59,667 bases of DNA from CBDAPI01 sp964565865 (GTDB lineage: Bacteria; Acidobacteriota; UBA6911; RPQK01; CBDAPI01): the NCBI GenBank assembly GCA_964565865.1, contig CAZMGM010000012.1:1-59667 (forward strand). Direction: 5' to 3'. The stretch's first letter is position 1. Each line of letters starts with the position of its first letter. The position numbers and the translations under genes were made by a program. Positions 7,885 through 16,850 of this stretch are shown in pieces. The notes beneath the pieces are model-generated. The model did no database searches. It saw only the letters and a list, made by a program, of their open reading frames with translations, and had not been told where the DNA came from.

Positions 7885-9678
7885 ATGATAACGACGACCA
7901 TGACGTTTGAGATGGTGCTTTTGTGGATCATCCTCGCAGGAGCTGTGCTGCTTTTTTCCTTTGATGTTTTTCCCGTGGACAAGGTCAGTCTGCTGGTTCT
8001 GGGAGCGTTGATCGTCTGCGGGTTAATCAATGGTAAACAGGCTATCTCGGGATTCGGCAACCCCGCCACCATCACTGTTGCATGCATGCTTGCCTTGAGT
8101 TATGGGGTTCAGCGGACGGGAGCCCTCAACTTTGCGGCCAGTCGGATCATACGGTTCGCAGGAGAAAGCGAGGTCAAACTCCTGCTTTCTATCATGGTAA
8201 CGGTTGGCGTGCTATCGGCATTCATTAACAATACTGCCGCCGTGGCCATCTTCCTGCCCTTGACTCTCGCTGTCACCCGTAAGCGCAACCTTGACGCCAG
8301 CCAATTTCTGATGCCGATGTCCTTCGCAGCCATCTTCTCTGGAACCTGTACGCTGGTCGGCACCTCGACAAACCTGCTCATCAGCGAACTTTTCCGAGAA
8401 AGGGTCGGCAGGAGCATCGGGATGTTCGATTTCACCCCAATGGGAGCTATCTTCTTCGTTGCAGGAATGGTTTATCTGGTGACCGTCGGGCGCCATCTTC
8501 TGACCTCCAGAAGGACCGTGGAGAGCCTCACCGAAGACTATCGGCTCCGTCATTTCGTGACTGAACTGATCTTGCGAGACGATTCGACTTTTCTTGGACG
8601 GACGCTCGCAGAGGCTGCCCTCAGGGATCGCTTCGCCATCGAAGTCATCGAGATCATTCGAGGAGATCAGCGACTCCTGCCAACCGACGACCAGGCACGG
8701 CTTCAGGCCGGCGACATTCTGCTGGTCCAGGGCCACACAGACTCCTTCATGGAGATGAGAGACTCGGCGGGGGTCGATCTCCGGGCCCTGACCGTTGACG
8801 ACCGTTTCCTGGAACATGAAAACCTGTTACTGGTAGAAGCTTTCGTGTCCCCCAACTCCCGCCTGGTCGACAGCACCCTGAAAGAAGTCGACTTTCGACA
8901 GACCTACCAGGCCAACGCCCTGGCCATTCGGAGCCACGGCCGCACAATTCGTCAAAAAATCGGGACCGTGCGGCTGGAACATGGTGATTCCCTGCTCTTG
9001 CTGACTGATCGCAGGCAACTCGACGTGCTTCATCGGACCCAGGACTTCCTGGTGCTTGAAGAGCTTCCCCGGACCCACCTGCGCAAGGACAAGATCCCAT
9101 ATGCACTGGGGATCTTCGCAGGAATCATTGTGGCTGCCTCCTTCAACATCCTTAGTATCACAGAGGCTTCGATCATCGGAACTGCCCTGATGCTCCTCAC
9201 TCGCTGCATACGCTTCCATGAGATTTATTCGAATTTGCACTGGCAAACGATCGTGATGCTGGGCTGTCTGATACCCCTCGGTATCGCGATGGAAACCACG
9301 GGAACGGCTAGTTTCATTGCCGCAAAGCTGATTGGAGAATTGCAGACCTTCGGTCCTACCGCTGTCTTGTCGGGTCTCTATCTCGTGACAACTGTACTCA
9401 CCTCCCTGATGTCCAATAATGCCACCGGGGTGCTGATGCTCCCCATTGCGTTGAGCCTGGCCGCAGCTCTTGGTACCCGGCCAGATCCGTTCGTATTCTC
9501 GGTCATGTTTGCCTCCTCGGCCAGCTTCATGACACCCATGGGGTACCAGACCAACACCTTTGTATTTGGTCCGGGTGGATACAAATTCTTCGATTTCCTG
9601 AAGGTCGGGACACCCTTGAATCTGATCTTTTGGATACTCGCGACCCTCTTCATTCCCTTCTTCTGGCCGTTTCATTAA
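7885..9678 (+). CDS. SLC13/DASS-type transporter with two RCK-C (TrkA-C) domains
   Basis: A membrane transporter of about 597 residues. It has an N-terminal half of hydrophobic helices, a central soluble insert with two TrkA-C-like domains (about residues 175-400 of the chosen start; LGRTLAEAALRDRFAI and DSTLKEVDFRQTYQANALAI mark their openings), then further helices. Conserved elements include FINNTAAVAIFLP and GTSTNLLI in the first half and SNNATGVLMLP plus FASSASFMTP in the second, the inverted-repeat signature of this superfamily. The substrate is likely an anion such as sulfate or a dicarboxylate. The frame stays open up to 7756, overlapping queC, but the ATG at 7885 or 7900 is a better start. 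A paralogue lies at 45090-47420. Confidence 0.85.
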   Translation: MITTTMTFEMVLLWIILAGAVLLFSFDVFPVDKVSLLVLGALIVCGLINGKQAISGFGNPATITVACMLALSYGVQRTGALNFAASRIIRFAGESEVKLLLSIMVTVGVLSAFINNTAAVAIFLPLTLAVTRKRNLDASQFLMPMSFAAIFSGTCTLVGTSTNLLISELFRERVGRSIGMFDFTPMGAIFFVAGMVYLVTVGRHLLTSRRTVESLTEDYRLRHFVTELILRDDSTFLGRTLAEAALRDRFAIEVIEIIRGDQRLLPTDDQARLQAGDILLVQGHTDSFMEMRDSAGVDLRALTVDDRFLEHENLLLVEAFVSPNSRLVDSTLKEVDFRQTYQANALAIRSHGRTIRQKIGTVRLEHGDSLLLLTDRRQLDVLHRTQDFLVLEELPRTHLRKDKIPYALGIFAGIIVAASFNILSITEASIIGTALMLLTRCIRFHEIYSNLHWQTIVMLGCLIPLGIAMETTGTASFIAAKLIGELQTFGPTAVLSGLYLVTTVLTSLMSNNATGVLMLPIALSLAAALGTRPDPFVFSVMFASSASFMTPMGYQTNTFVFGPGGYKFFDFLKVGTPLNLIFWILATLFIPFFWPFH

Positions 9679-9855
9679 AAGACTGCTCTGTGTTCTAGAT
9701 GTTACGTTCCAAGTTCCAGGTTCTACGTTGCAACGAGCATTCAGCTTGCCCCTTGAACCTTCAACTCCCACACATCGTCAGCTCTCCCCCTACCTTGACT
9801 TGTCGGCGGTTTGGTTATAGAAACAGGGAATCCAACCGAGGAGCAGAGTAGAGCC

Positions 9856-10380
9856 ATGTGGAAAAAGACTGAGTTGCCACAATCTTCCAGCGATTACATT
9901 TCGTCGGCAGCAGCCCCAAAAGTCGTAGAGGAACGAGCGATTATTGGGGTATCCATCCTTCTAAAAGGCGATCTAAGCGGAGAGGAACACCTGCTAATCC
10001 AGGGACAAGTGGAGGGCACGGTAAGGCTGGATGGGAATAATCTTACGGTGGGATCCCAAGGGCGTGTCAAGGCGGATATCCACGCCAAAGTGATCAGTGT
10101 GGAAGGTGAAGTCCGCGGCAACTTGTTTGGCCAGGAGAAGATTATTATTCGAAAGACGGGCAACGTCAAAGGGAACCTCGTTTCCCCCCGTGTGAGTTTG
10201 GAGGAAGGGGCTACCTTCAAGGGCAGCATCGACATGGGGAGCCAGGATCAAGAAAGCCCCAGTAGTCAAACGGTCAAAAAAACAAAGCCCACGAGTCCCT
10301 CCAGCCCCGGGAAAGCTTCAACAAAAGGTGTGCGCTCAACCCCTAAGACGACCGAGATGCCTCTCGGCCGAAGAGAATGA
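9856..10380 (+). CDS. Bactofilin (polymer-forming cytoskeletal protein)
   Basis: A 174-residue protein with a central right-handed beta-helix domain of the bactofilin/DUF583 family (about residues 30-130). It has the regular short-repeat pattern LLIQGQVEGTVRL, LTVGSQGRVKADIHAK, GEVRGNLFGQEKIII and GNVKGNLVSPRV. The flanking tails are disordered and S/P/K-rich. Bactofilins polymerise without nucleotide and organise cell shape or envelope enzymes. The frame stays open to a TTG at 9811, but the ATG at 9856 is preferred. It overlaps the next gene by 4 nt. Confidence 0.88.
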   Translation: MWKKTELPQSSSDYISSAAAPKVVEERAIIGVSILLKGDLSGEEHLLIQGQVEGTVRLDGNNLTVGSQGRVKADIHAKVISVEGEVRGNLFGQEKIIIRKTGNVKGNLVSPRVSLEEGATFKGSIDMGSQDQESPSSQTVKKTKPTSPSSPGKASTKGVRSTPKTTEMPLGRRE

Positions 10381-11048
10381 AGTGGCTGTGGAAAGATGCG
10401 AGATTTCGACCGCGCCATCACAACGTCAAGAAGCTACCCAAGCCCGAGATTCAGCGCTCGCTGGCCCTCAAGAAGCTGACCGGAAGGCTGCGCGCGGAGC
10501 AACGTTACAACCTTCTCGACCTGGGTTCTTCTGTACGTCAGAACGTTGAATTCTGCTCGTCCTTCTGCAGGAAACTCTACATCGAGGATTTCTACTGCAC
10601 CCTAAGCTCGTTCGATTTTCTGTCACCGGAAGACGGGGTTCCCCTAGATACCGTTTACCAGTATCTGCTTCCTTTTAAGGCCGGAACCAGCTTTGACATC
10701 ATTCTTGCTTGGGACCTGTTCAACTATCTGGGTGAGCTGGCGTTTCGGGAGTTGATGGCACATCTGGCTCGCTTCTGCAGGAAGGACACCCTTTTGCTCG
10801 CCTTCATCTCTACGCGTAAGTCCATTCCTGAACGTCCCATAAAGTACTCGATCATCGATGCCGAGACCATTATCAGTCAGAAATTCTCCGACATTATTCG
10901 CCCCTGCCCTCAATATCGGGAGCCACAACTCACCAAACTGATGCCCGAGTACAAGGTGCTAAATTCCTTTCTTCTCCGCAATGGTTTCAAAGAATACCTC
11001 TTCGCGTTCGCACCTGGGAATCACGGAAAGAGACGTTTCTTGAGATAA
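10377..11048 (+). CDS. Class I SAM methyltransferase-like protein
   Basis: A 223-residue protein with a methyltransferase-like core. YNLLDLGSSVRQN (residues 44-56) looks like motif I, and FDIILAWDLFNYLG (106-119) looks like motif IV with its following helix. The glycine pattern of motif I is reduced (D-L-G-S-S instead of D-x-G-x-G), so SAM binding is not certain. It is coupled to the bactofilin gene by an ATGA overlap and followed 8 nt later by the large TPR protein, suggesting an envelope-related operon. The substrate is unknown. Confidence 0.65.
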   Translation: MKWLWKDARFRPRHHNVKKLPKPEIQRSLALKKLTGRLRAEQRYNLLDLGSSVRQNVEFCSSFCRKLYIEDFYCTLSSFDFLSPEDGVPLDTVYQYLLPFKAGTSFDIILAWDLFNYLGELAFRELMAHLARFCRKDTLLLAFISTRKSIPERPIKYSIIDAETIISQKFSDIIRPCPQYREPQLTKLMPEYKVLNSFLLRNGFKEYLFAFAPGNHGKRRFLR

Positions 11049-11056
11049 TCCTACGG

Positions 11057-14000
11057 ATGCAACTATTTTACCTCCTTCTGGTGCTCAGCGTAGCCTTCCT
11101 ACCGCTCAAGGCCAGCAAAGTTCCGGGGAACGCGTCTTCCGCTCCCCCGCAACAAAGTCTCCCGCTCGAAGCTGATCTGGTGCGCACCAACAACGTTGGT
11201 GTTGCCCTGATGGAGCAACTGAAGTTCGAGGAGGCAGGCCGGCAGTTCCAGAGCCTGCTCATTTTGGATCCAGAGTTCGTTCCCGGACATGTCAACCTGG
11301 GAATCTCAAAGTATTATTCTCAGGAATACGAAGAGGCTCTTAAGTCTTTCCAACAGGCGCTTAAAATCAAACCCGACCAGCTTCAGGCCCTTTACATGAT
11401 CGGGCTCGTACATCGCATCCAGGCCAAGGCGGCAGAAGCTCTTGAATCCTTTCGGAAGGTTTTCGCCATCGACCCTCAAGACCCCTCTACCAACTACTTT
11501 CTGGGGTTACTATACCGGCGCGAAAGAACATTTGACCAGGCGGTGTTCCACTTGAGAAAGGCCATCGAAATCCAGCCCTTTAATGCTTCGGCTCGATACA
11601 ACCTGGCCATCGCTCTGCAAAGAAGTGGACAGGGCGAGGCGGGAAAGAAGGAGATGCAGGAGTTCCAGAGACTGCAGGGACAGTTCGGCACTGACACGGT
11701 TGGTTTACAGTACCTGGAGCAGGGAACCTACTCACTGGTTCTGGATCATCTGGACCCTTATCTGGACACCCCTTCTGATGCCGCCGATACGGTCTCCATT
11801 ACCCTGAAAGAAGTCTCTTCTGAAGTGGGGTTGCAAACCTCAACCCGCCGCCGCCCTCTTTGCCAGCAAGAAACCTCACCAGGTTCCCCAGTCCCTCGAA
11901 GCGTCCTCGAGGGTCTGGGGAGCGGGATCAGTTTCGGGGACTTCGATGGTGACGGATGGTACGACTTATTCGTTGCTGACTCATCCCTCTCGAATAGCGG
12001 GAACCGACTTTTTCGAAATGTACTGGGCCACTTCGTCGAGGTCACAGAAAAGGCCGGCCTGGCTGGTACGGGCGCTACCATGTCAGGAATCTGGTTTGAC
12101 TACGATAACGATGGCGGGCTCGACCTCTATCTGGTCCGGATAGGACCCAACCGTCTCTACAATAACCAGGGTGACGGTACCTTCTCCGATCAAAGCTCTG
12201 AAGCCGGAGTCGCCGATGATGGTGTGGGCGGCACAGCGACAGCCGTAGACTTTGACCATGACGGTGATCTGGATATCTACGTCGCTAACTTCCTGGCCCC
12301 GGAGCGAAGCGAAGGAACGGTCACAGGTTTCCAGGCACGAGGACACAAGAACGTTCTCTATCGCAACAACGGTGACGGAACATTTACCGACGTCGCAGAA
12401 ACTGCCGGTGTGGACGACGGGAACTCTTCGACCAGCGCCGTGTTTGCCGTTGACTTCAATAACTCCAGGGACGTCGATCTCCTTGCTTTGAATTCGGAGA
12501 CTGCCCCGGTGCTCTTCAGCAACCAACGCGATGGGACATTTCGGAGGCTGGATCTGCCCTTCGAGCAGCCCGTGCTGGCGCTGGCGCTGGGCGACGTCAA
12601 TCGGGATGGGAGGATGGACCTGGTAGCCGGTCTCGGAGGCCCCGCTCCAAAGACCAGTCTGTTCTGGAACGTCTCGGGAACCTCCTTCCGGCCAGACCCT
12701 GGAATAGATGCTCTGTTGCCCGGACTAGAAGCCGTCGCTCTCCAGACCCTTGATACTGACAACGACGGAGACCTGGACATCCTTGCCCTGGTTCGGGAAG
12801 AGTCTGCCGGCTCGACCACAACCTCTCTGCACCTTTTCGAGAATCGAAGAGGAGACTGGGTAGAGGTCAGTGGTAGCTTCGTGGACCACCGCGACCTCGC
12901 GGTGCGGGGTCTGAGCGTGGCCGACTTCGACAACGATGGAGACCTTGATTTCGCGGTCGGAGTCAACCGGAGCCTGCCTCTGCTGTTCCGGAATGACACC
13001 GAAAGCCGCAATAACTGGCTGCAGTTGGAGCTGGTCGGAACAAACAGCAATCGGCCTGGCAGTGGTACCAAGGTGGAAGTTCTGGCGGGCCGTCTCTGGC
13101 AGAAGGCCGAAGCCCTGGGAGGGCACGGCTCCATGAGTCAGAATCCTCCCCTCATCCACTTTGGCCTGGGATCCAACCGACCGGATGCAGTCCGTCTCCT
13201 GTGGCCGGGAGGCGTGCTGCAGTCGGAGATTGATCCGTCGATCAACCAACGCTTGCGGATTCAAGAACTGGACCGCAAGGGGACGAGTTGCCCGATTCTC
13301 TATGTGTGGGACGGATCCGATTTTCGCTTCCAGACTGATTTTCTTGGAGGCAGCGCTTTTGGAACCCTGGTAACGCCCGGAACCTATAACTATCCGGATA
13401 CGGATGAGTACATCAAGCTTTCGCGGCAGGACACCACCCTGAAGGAGGGGAAACTGGCCATCACCCTCAACAACCAGCTCGAGGAGATCATCTTCTTTGA
13501 TCAGCTAGAAGTGGTGGTCGTTGACCACCCGGAGGACTTTGAGATCCATCCCGACGAGAAACTGCTCCCGGGTCCTCCTTACGATTCTTTTCGTGTACTC
13601 ACGTTCCAGAAACCGCGCCCACCGATATCTGCGACCGATGGAAATGGCCGCAGTGTTCTGGAAAAGATCCGCTATATCGACCGTGTTTACCCGGTGCTCT
13701 TCGAGCCGCTTCCGTTCAAAGGCTATGCGAATTTGCACGAACTGGTGCTGGACCTGGGAGAGACGAGAGACGAGAGGGTCCTGCTCCTGATGCACGCCTG
13801 GATCGACTACGCGGACAGCACCAGCAACCTGGCAGCTGCGCAAGCAGGTATCCATCCGGTCATGCCATACCTGCAGGTGGAGGATGAAAGCGGCCACTGG
13901 GTGACAGTGCAGGAGAGAATGGGCTTCCCGGCCGGACTTCCCAAGCCCATGACCGTCGATCTGACCGGAAAGTTTTTGTCCCCTTCCAGGAAGGTCAAGA

Positions 14001-14668
14001 TCGTCACTAATCTGCGCATCCACTGGGATCAGATACTGGTGGAGAGCACACCCGCCCGCCAAGACTTGCGGACCAGCCGGCTGTCGCCTTCAAAAGCTAC
14101 CCTGCAGTTCGGAGGATTTCCTGAATTCTCCAGTTCTGACGGACTTGAGCCCAAAACCTACAACTATTCAAAGAGATCGAGAGTTGCTCAATGGAAAACC
14201 CACATGGGTGCCTACACAAGGTACGGCGATGTTCGTCCCTTGCTTCTGGGACTTGATGACCTTTTCGTCATCACTCGTTCGGGAGACGAAATCGAGGCGC
14301 TCTTCGAGGTGGCTAACCTACCTCCTCTGCCCCGTGGCTGGACACGAGACTATCTGGTGTTCGTAGACGGCTTCGGGAAGGACATGGATATCAATTCCGC
14401 ATCATCTGATTACGTTGGTCCCCTGCCCTTCCACGGTATGACCAGATTCCCTTACCCGGTAGGTGAGGGATACCCCAACACCTCGCTCCACCGGGAGTAC
14501 TTGAAAACCTGGAACACCAGGGTTGTCAATGAATGGCTGCCTCCATTGAACCATCGTGGCCGTTCCGTCTCCCAATCCCCATTCGATTCCAGAATCCAGA
14601 TCCCCAATCCTGATTCTTCCGTGGTTGACGGTGGTGGGGAAGCGGGGGAGTTGAAAAGGAAAGAATGA
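11057..14668 (+). CDS. Exported TPR / FG-GAP / ASPIC-UnbV (CRTAC1-type) giant protein
   Basis: A 1203-residue protein. A signal peptide (residues 1-20) is followed by about five TPR repeats (about 40-215, for example LKIKPDQLQALYMIGLVHR). An FG-GAP/VCBS propeller with calcium-type loops comes next (DFDGDGWYDLF near 295, DYDNDGGLDLY, DFDHDGDLDIY, DNDGDLDI, DFDNDGDLDF). An ASPIC/UnbV domain follows (about 657-735, with PGSGTKVEV and HFGLG), then a C-terminal region of about 460 residues I cannot assign. Proteins of this layout are common in Acidobacteriota and are poorly characterised. The C-terminus ends in a low-complexity basic tail. It lies 8 nt after the methyltransferase-like gene. Confidence 0.85.
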   Translation: MQLFYLLLVLSVAFLPLKASKVPGNASSAPPQQSLPLEADLVRTNNVGVALMEQLKFEEAGRQFQSLLILDPEFVPGHVNLGISKYYSQEYEEALKSFQQALKIKPDQLQALYMIGLVHRIQAKAAEALESFRKVFAIDPQDPSTNYFLGLLYRRERTFDQAVFHLRKAIEIQPFNASARYNLAIALQRSGQGEAGKKEMQEFQRLQGQFGTDTVGLQYLEQGTYSLVLDHLDPYLDTPSDAADTVSITLKEVSSEVGLQTSTRRRPLCQQETSPGSPVPRSVLEGLGSGISFGDFDGDGWYDLFVADSSLSNSGNRLFRNVLGHFVEVTEKAGLAGTGATMSGIWFDYDNDGGLDLYLVRIGPNRLYNNQGDGTFSDQSSEAGVADDGVGGTATAVDFDHDGDLDIYVANFLAPERSEGTVTGFQARGHKNVLYRNNGDGTFTDVAETAGVDDGNSSTSAVFAVDFNNSRDVDLLALNSETAPVLFSNQRDGTFRRLDLPFEQPVLALALGDVNRDGRMDLVAGLGGPAPKTSLFWNVSGTSFRPDPGIDALLPGLEAVALQTLDTDNDGDLDILALVREESAGSTTTSLHLFENRRGDWVEVSGSFVDHRDLAVRGLSVADFDNDGDLDFAVGVNRSLPLLFRNDTESRNNWLQLELVGTNSNRPGSGTKVEVLAGRLWQKAEALGGHGSMSQNPPLIHFGLGSNRPDAVRLLWPGGVLQSEIDPSINQRLRIQELDRKGTSCPILYVWDGSDFRFQTDFLGGSAFGTLVTPGTYNYPDTDEYIKLSRQDTTLKEGKLAITLNNQLEEIIFFDQLEVVVVDHPEDFEIHPDEKLLPGPPYDSFRVLTFQKPRPPISATDGNGRSVLEKIRYIDRVYPVLFEPLPFKGYANLHELVLDLGETRDERVLLLMHAWIDYADSTSNLAAAQAGIHPVMPYLQVEDESGHWVTVQERMGFPAGLPKPMTVDLTGKFLSPSRKVKIVTNLRIHWDQILVESTPARQDLRTSRLSPSKATLQFGGFPEFSSSDGLEPKTYNYSKRSRVAQWKTHMGAYTRYGDVRPLLLGLDDLFVITRSGDEIEALFEVANLPPLPRGWTRDYLVFVDGFGKDMDINSASSDYVGPLPFHGMTRFPYPVGEGYPNTSLHREYLKTWNTRVVNEWLPPLNHRGRSVSQSPFDSRIQIPNPDSSVVDGGGEAGELKRKE

Positions 14669-14868
14669 GAGGTCTCTCCGGGCCACGGCCTCAGCAGCTG
14701 GGCTGATGGCAAACGTTCCAATAACGGTATCCAGTAGCCGACACTCAAAAACCTACAGCCAGCAACCCCGCATCCCGACCCTGTGGACCTGAAATTCTGA
14801 GGATTCAGAACATCTTACCGGCTATTTTTCTTTTCCGTGGGTGCGACATGGGTTAGAGTCGTTTTCCG

Positions 14869-15327
14869 ATGAACAAGACTCATAATCGCCGACAATGGAT
14901 GGCCGGGCTGGTCTGGACCATCCTGGGACTTATAGGAACCGCTCTCACAGGTATCTTCGCCACCTCTCTGTGGGTCGTTTCAAATCGCGAGACTGACTGG
15001 CTCGAGGTCGTCAATTTAGGTGCGCTGACAACTCGACCGCAGCGCTTCGCATTGCGCTATAGGCAGACCCAGGGTTGGCTGGTCAGCCACATGACCGAGG
15101 CAGTTTACGCCCATCTGGAAAACGGCCATCCGGTCGTCTATTCGTCACGTTGTACCCATCTTGGCTGTGCTGTCCACTGGGAAGAAACCCCCGGTGAGTT
15201 CCGATGCCCTTGTCACGGCGGCAAGTTCGACTCGGAAGGCACGGTCATCGCGGGCCCTCCACGTCTCCCTCTGAATAGACTGCCCGTCGAGATCCGCAAC
15301 AACAGGGTGCGGGTGAGACGGGCATGA
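14869..15327 (+). CDS. Rieske iron-sulfur protein of a bc-type complex
   Basis: A 152-residue protein with one N-terminal membrane helix (about residues 11-38) and a small Rieske domain. The 2Fe-2S ligands are in CTHLGC (95-100) and CPCHGG (113-118), giving two Cys and two His ligands plus the usual disulfide pair. It transfers electrons from quinol to the cytochrome c domain of the partner. Its stop overlaps the start of the cytochrome b-c gene by 4 nt (ATGA), so both subunits are made together. The size resembles compact b6f/Firmicute-type Rieske proteins. Confidence 0.93.
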   Translation: MNKTHNRRQWMAGLVWTILGLIGTALTGIFATSLWVVSNRETDWLEVVNLGALTTRPQRFALRYRQTQGWLVSHMTEAVYAHLENGHPVVYSSRCTHLGCAVHWEETPGEFRCPCHGGKFDSEGTVIAGPPRLPLNRLPVEIRNNRVRVRRA

Positions 15328-16673
15328 AACGTCTGCTTAGGTTTCTGGATGAACGCCTGCCGCTGAGATCGGTCTTACGGGCCCTTTTCTACGAACCCCA
15401 GCCTCCCAGTGTAGGTTGGAAACACACTTTGGGAAGCGCGTTGCTCTTTCTTATCACCGTGCAGTTTCTGACGGGAGGCGTGCTTCTGGCGTTCTACGCT
15501 CCTACTCCGGATCATGCCTGGGCAAGCCTCAAGCATCTAGCTGACCACAACACGATGGGCAACCTGGTGAGAGGGCTGCATATCTGGGGTGCCACTTTTC
15601 TCATAGTGATGGTGACTCTCCACATCCTGAGGGTCGTTCATGCGGGGTCCTACAAACGGCCTCGTGAGCTGAACTGGGTAATCGGACTGGCCAGCTTTCT
15701 GTTAATCCTTGGATTCTCCTTCACCGGCTATCTGCTTCCCTGGGATCAAAGAGGGTACTGGGCAACCCAGGTTGGGACGGAGATGATATCCACCGCACCC
15801 ATATTGGGTCCTTTCGCGGCTACTCTCCTGCGGGGAGGAGCGGAACTGGGGGCCTACACTCTGAGCCGGTTCTTTGCGCTGCACGTTTTCTTTCTTCCCG
15901 CCCTGCTGATTGGAATGGTGTCTCTTCACCTCTATCTGCTCCGGGCGCACGGAATCACCCCGGAGTCCAAGGGGACAGATAAGAGACCCCACTTTCCGTT
16001 CTACCCGAAACAGATGCTGAGAGACAGCAGCACTTCTCTGCTGGTGTTCTTGCTGTTGCTGACCGTCGTGATTCTGTTTCCTGCAAATCTCGAGTCCCCG
16101 GCGGATCCTTCCAATACGGCCTATGATCCACGGCCTGAGTGGTACTTCCTGGCTCACTACGAGCTATTGCGAGCGGTGCCAGGGCCACCCGTCGTGGGCA
16201 CAGTGATTCTGCCCACGCTGATCATTCTGGCCCTGTTTGCACTTCCCCTGCTCGACAGAGCTAAGTCGAGACACTGGCGGGAGAGAAAGCTGGTGGTTCT
16301 CATCGTAACAGCCTTCTTTGTCGCCATGTACGCAGCTTCCGGTTATAGCAAGATCTATCACTCCGGAAACCCAGTTGAGTTCTCAGAGAAAGCTCTTCCC
16401 TTGCCTGAAACCGAAAATCCCAACCAGATCAAGCATGGTCGGAGGGCGTTTATTCAGTATGAATGCATCAATTGCCACAAGCTTGGCAGTGAAGGGGGCC
16501 TGCAGGGACCGGACCTGAGTCAGGCCGGTTGGAAATTCAGCGTCGAGCATATGCGCGAGCAGATCCTAGATCCAACGGCGAGCAATCCGGATTCGACGAT
16601 GCCGGCTTACGAAGGGAAGATCAGTGATGCCGAACTAGAGGCTCTCGTTCAGTATTTGAACCTGATGCTCTGA
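15324..16673 (+). CDS. Cytochrome b fused to a C-terminal cytochrome c domain
   Basis: A 449-residue protein. Residues 30-340 are a cytochrome b with heme b ligands H86/H100 and H187/H202, the Qo-site motif PEWY (271-274) and about eight membrane helices. A monoheme cytochrome c domain follows, with CINCH (381-385) and a likely axial Met426 in STMPAYEGK. Together with the Rieske protein this makes a two-gene quinol:cytochrome c oxidoreductase in which cytochrome b also carries the c-type heme. Such b-c fusions are known in several bacterial lineages. The integrase leader repeat B begins at the stop codon. Confidence 0.93.
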   Translation: MKRLLRFLDERLPLRSVLRALFYEPQPPSVGWKHTLGSALLFLITVQFLTGGVLLAFYAPTPDHAWASLKHLADHNTMGNLVRGLHIWGATFLIVMVTLHILRVVHAGSYKRPRELNWVIGLASFLLILGFSFTGYLLPWDQRGYWATQVGTEMISTAPILGPFAATLLRGGAELGAYTLSRFFALHVFFLPALLIGMVSLHLYLLRAHGITPESKGTDKRPHFPFYPKQMLRDSSTSLLVFLLLLTVVILFPANLESPADPSNTAYDPRPEWYFLAHYELLRAVPGPPVVGTVILPTLIILALFALPLLDRAKSRHWRERKLVVLIVTAFFVAMYAASGYSKIYHSGNPVEFSEKALPLPETENPNQIKHGRRAFIQYECINCHKLGSEGGLQGPDLSQAGWKFSVEHMREQILDPTASNPDSTMPAYEGKISDAELEALVQYLNLML

Positions 16674-16850
16674 CAGTTCTCCCCTATTTCACGCGCTTTC
16701 ACACCGTTGCATACTGCACACTGTAACCACTTTATTATAAACTACTTACGCAGGTAGTGTGTTTCATAGAAACACACTGTATTTCCATAAGGTCCACGCA
16801 ATATTGTTACCAAATTTTCAGAAGGACAATTGTCTGATGAAAGAAACCAT
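16674..16850 (+). repeat. Integrase leader repeat B (inverted partner of 4692-4871)
   Basis: It aligns with the reverse complement of 4692-4871 through blocks such as CCCCTATTTCAC, AACCACTTTATTA, AACTACTTACG, AGGTAGTGT and TTTTCAGAAGGA. Copy B lacks a short segment around 16808 that copy A carries. It abuts the cytochrome b-c stop codon at one side and ends at the integrase start (ATG 16837, with AGAAGGA upstream). Confidence 0.75.

Noticed and set aside
8827..9771. Long minus-strand open frame (314 codons) opposite the first SLC13 transporter
   Set aside because: The plus strand has clear transporter motifs; the minus translation is low-complexity and matches nothing. It is an antisense shadow.
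12358..13134. 258-codon minus-strand frame opposite the FG-GAP repeats
   Set aside because: Serine/arginine-rich shadow produced by the repeated GAT-GGT codons of the calcium loops on the plus strand.
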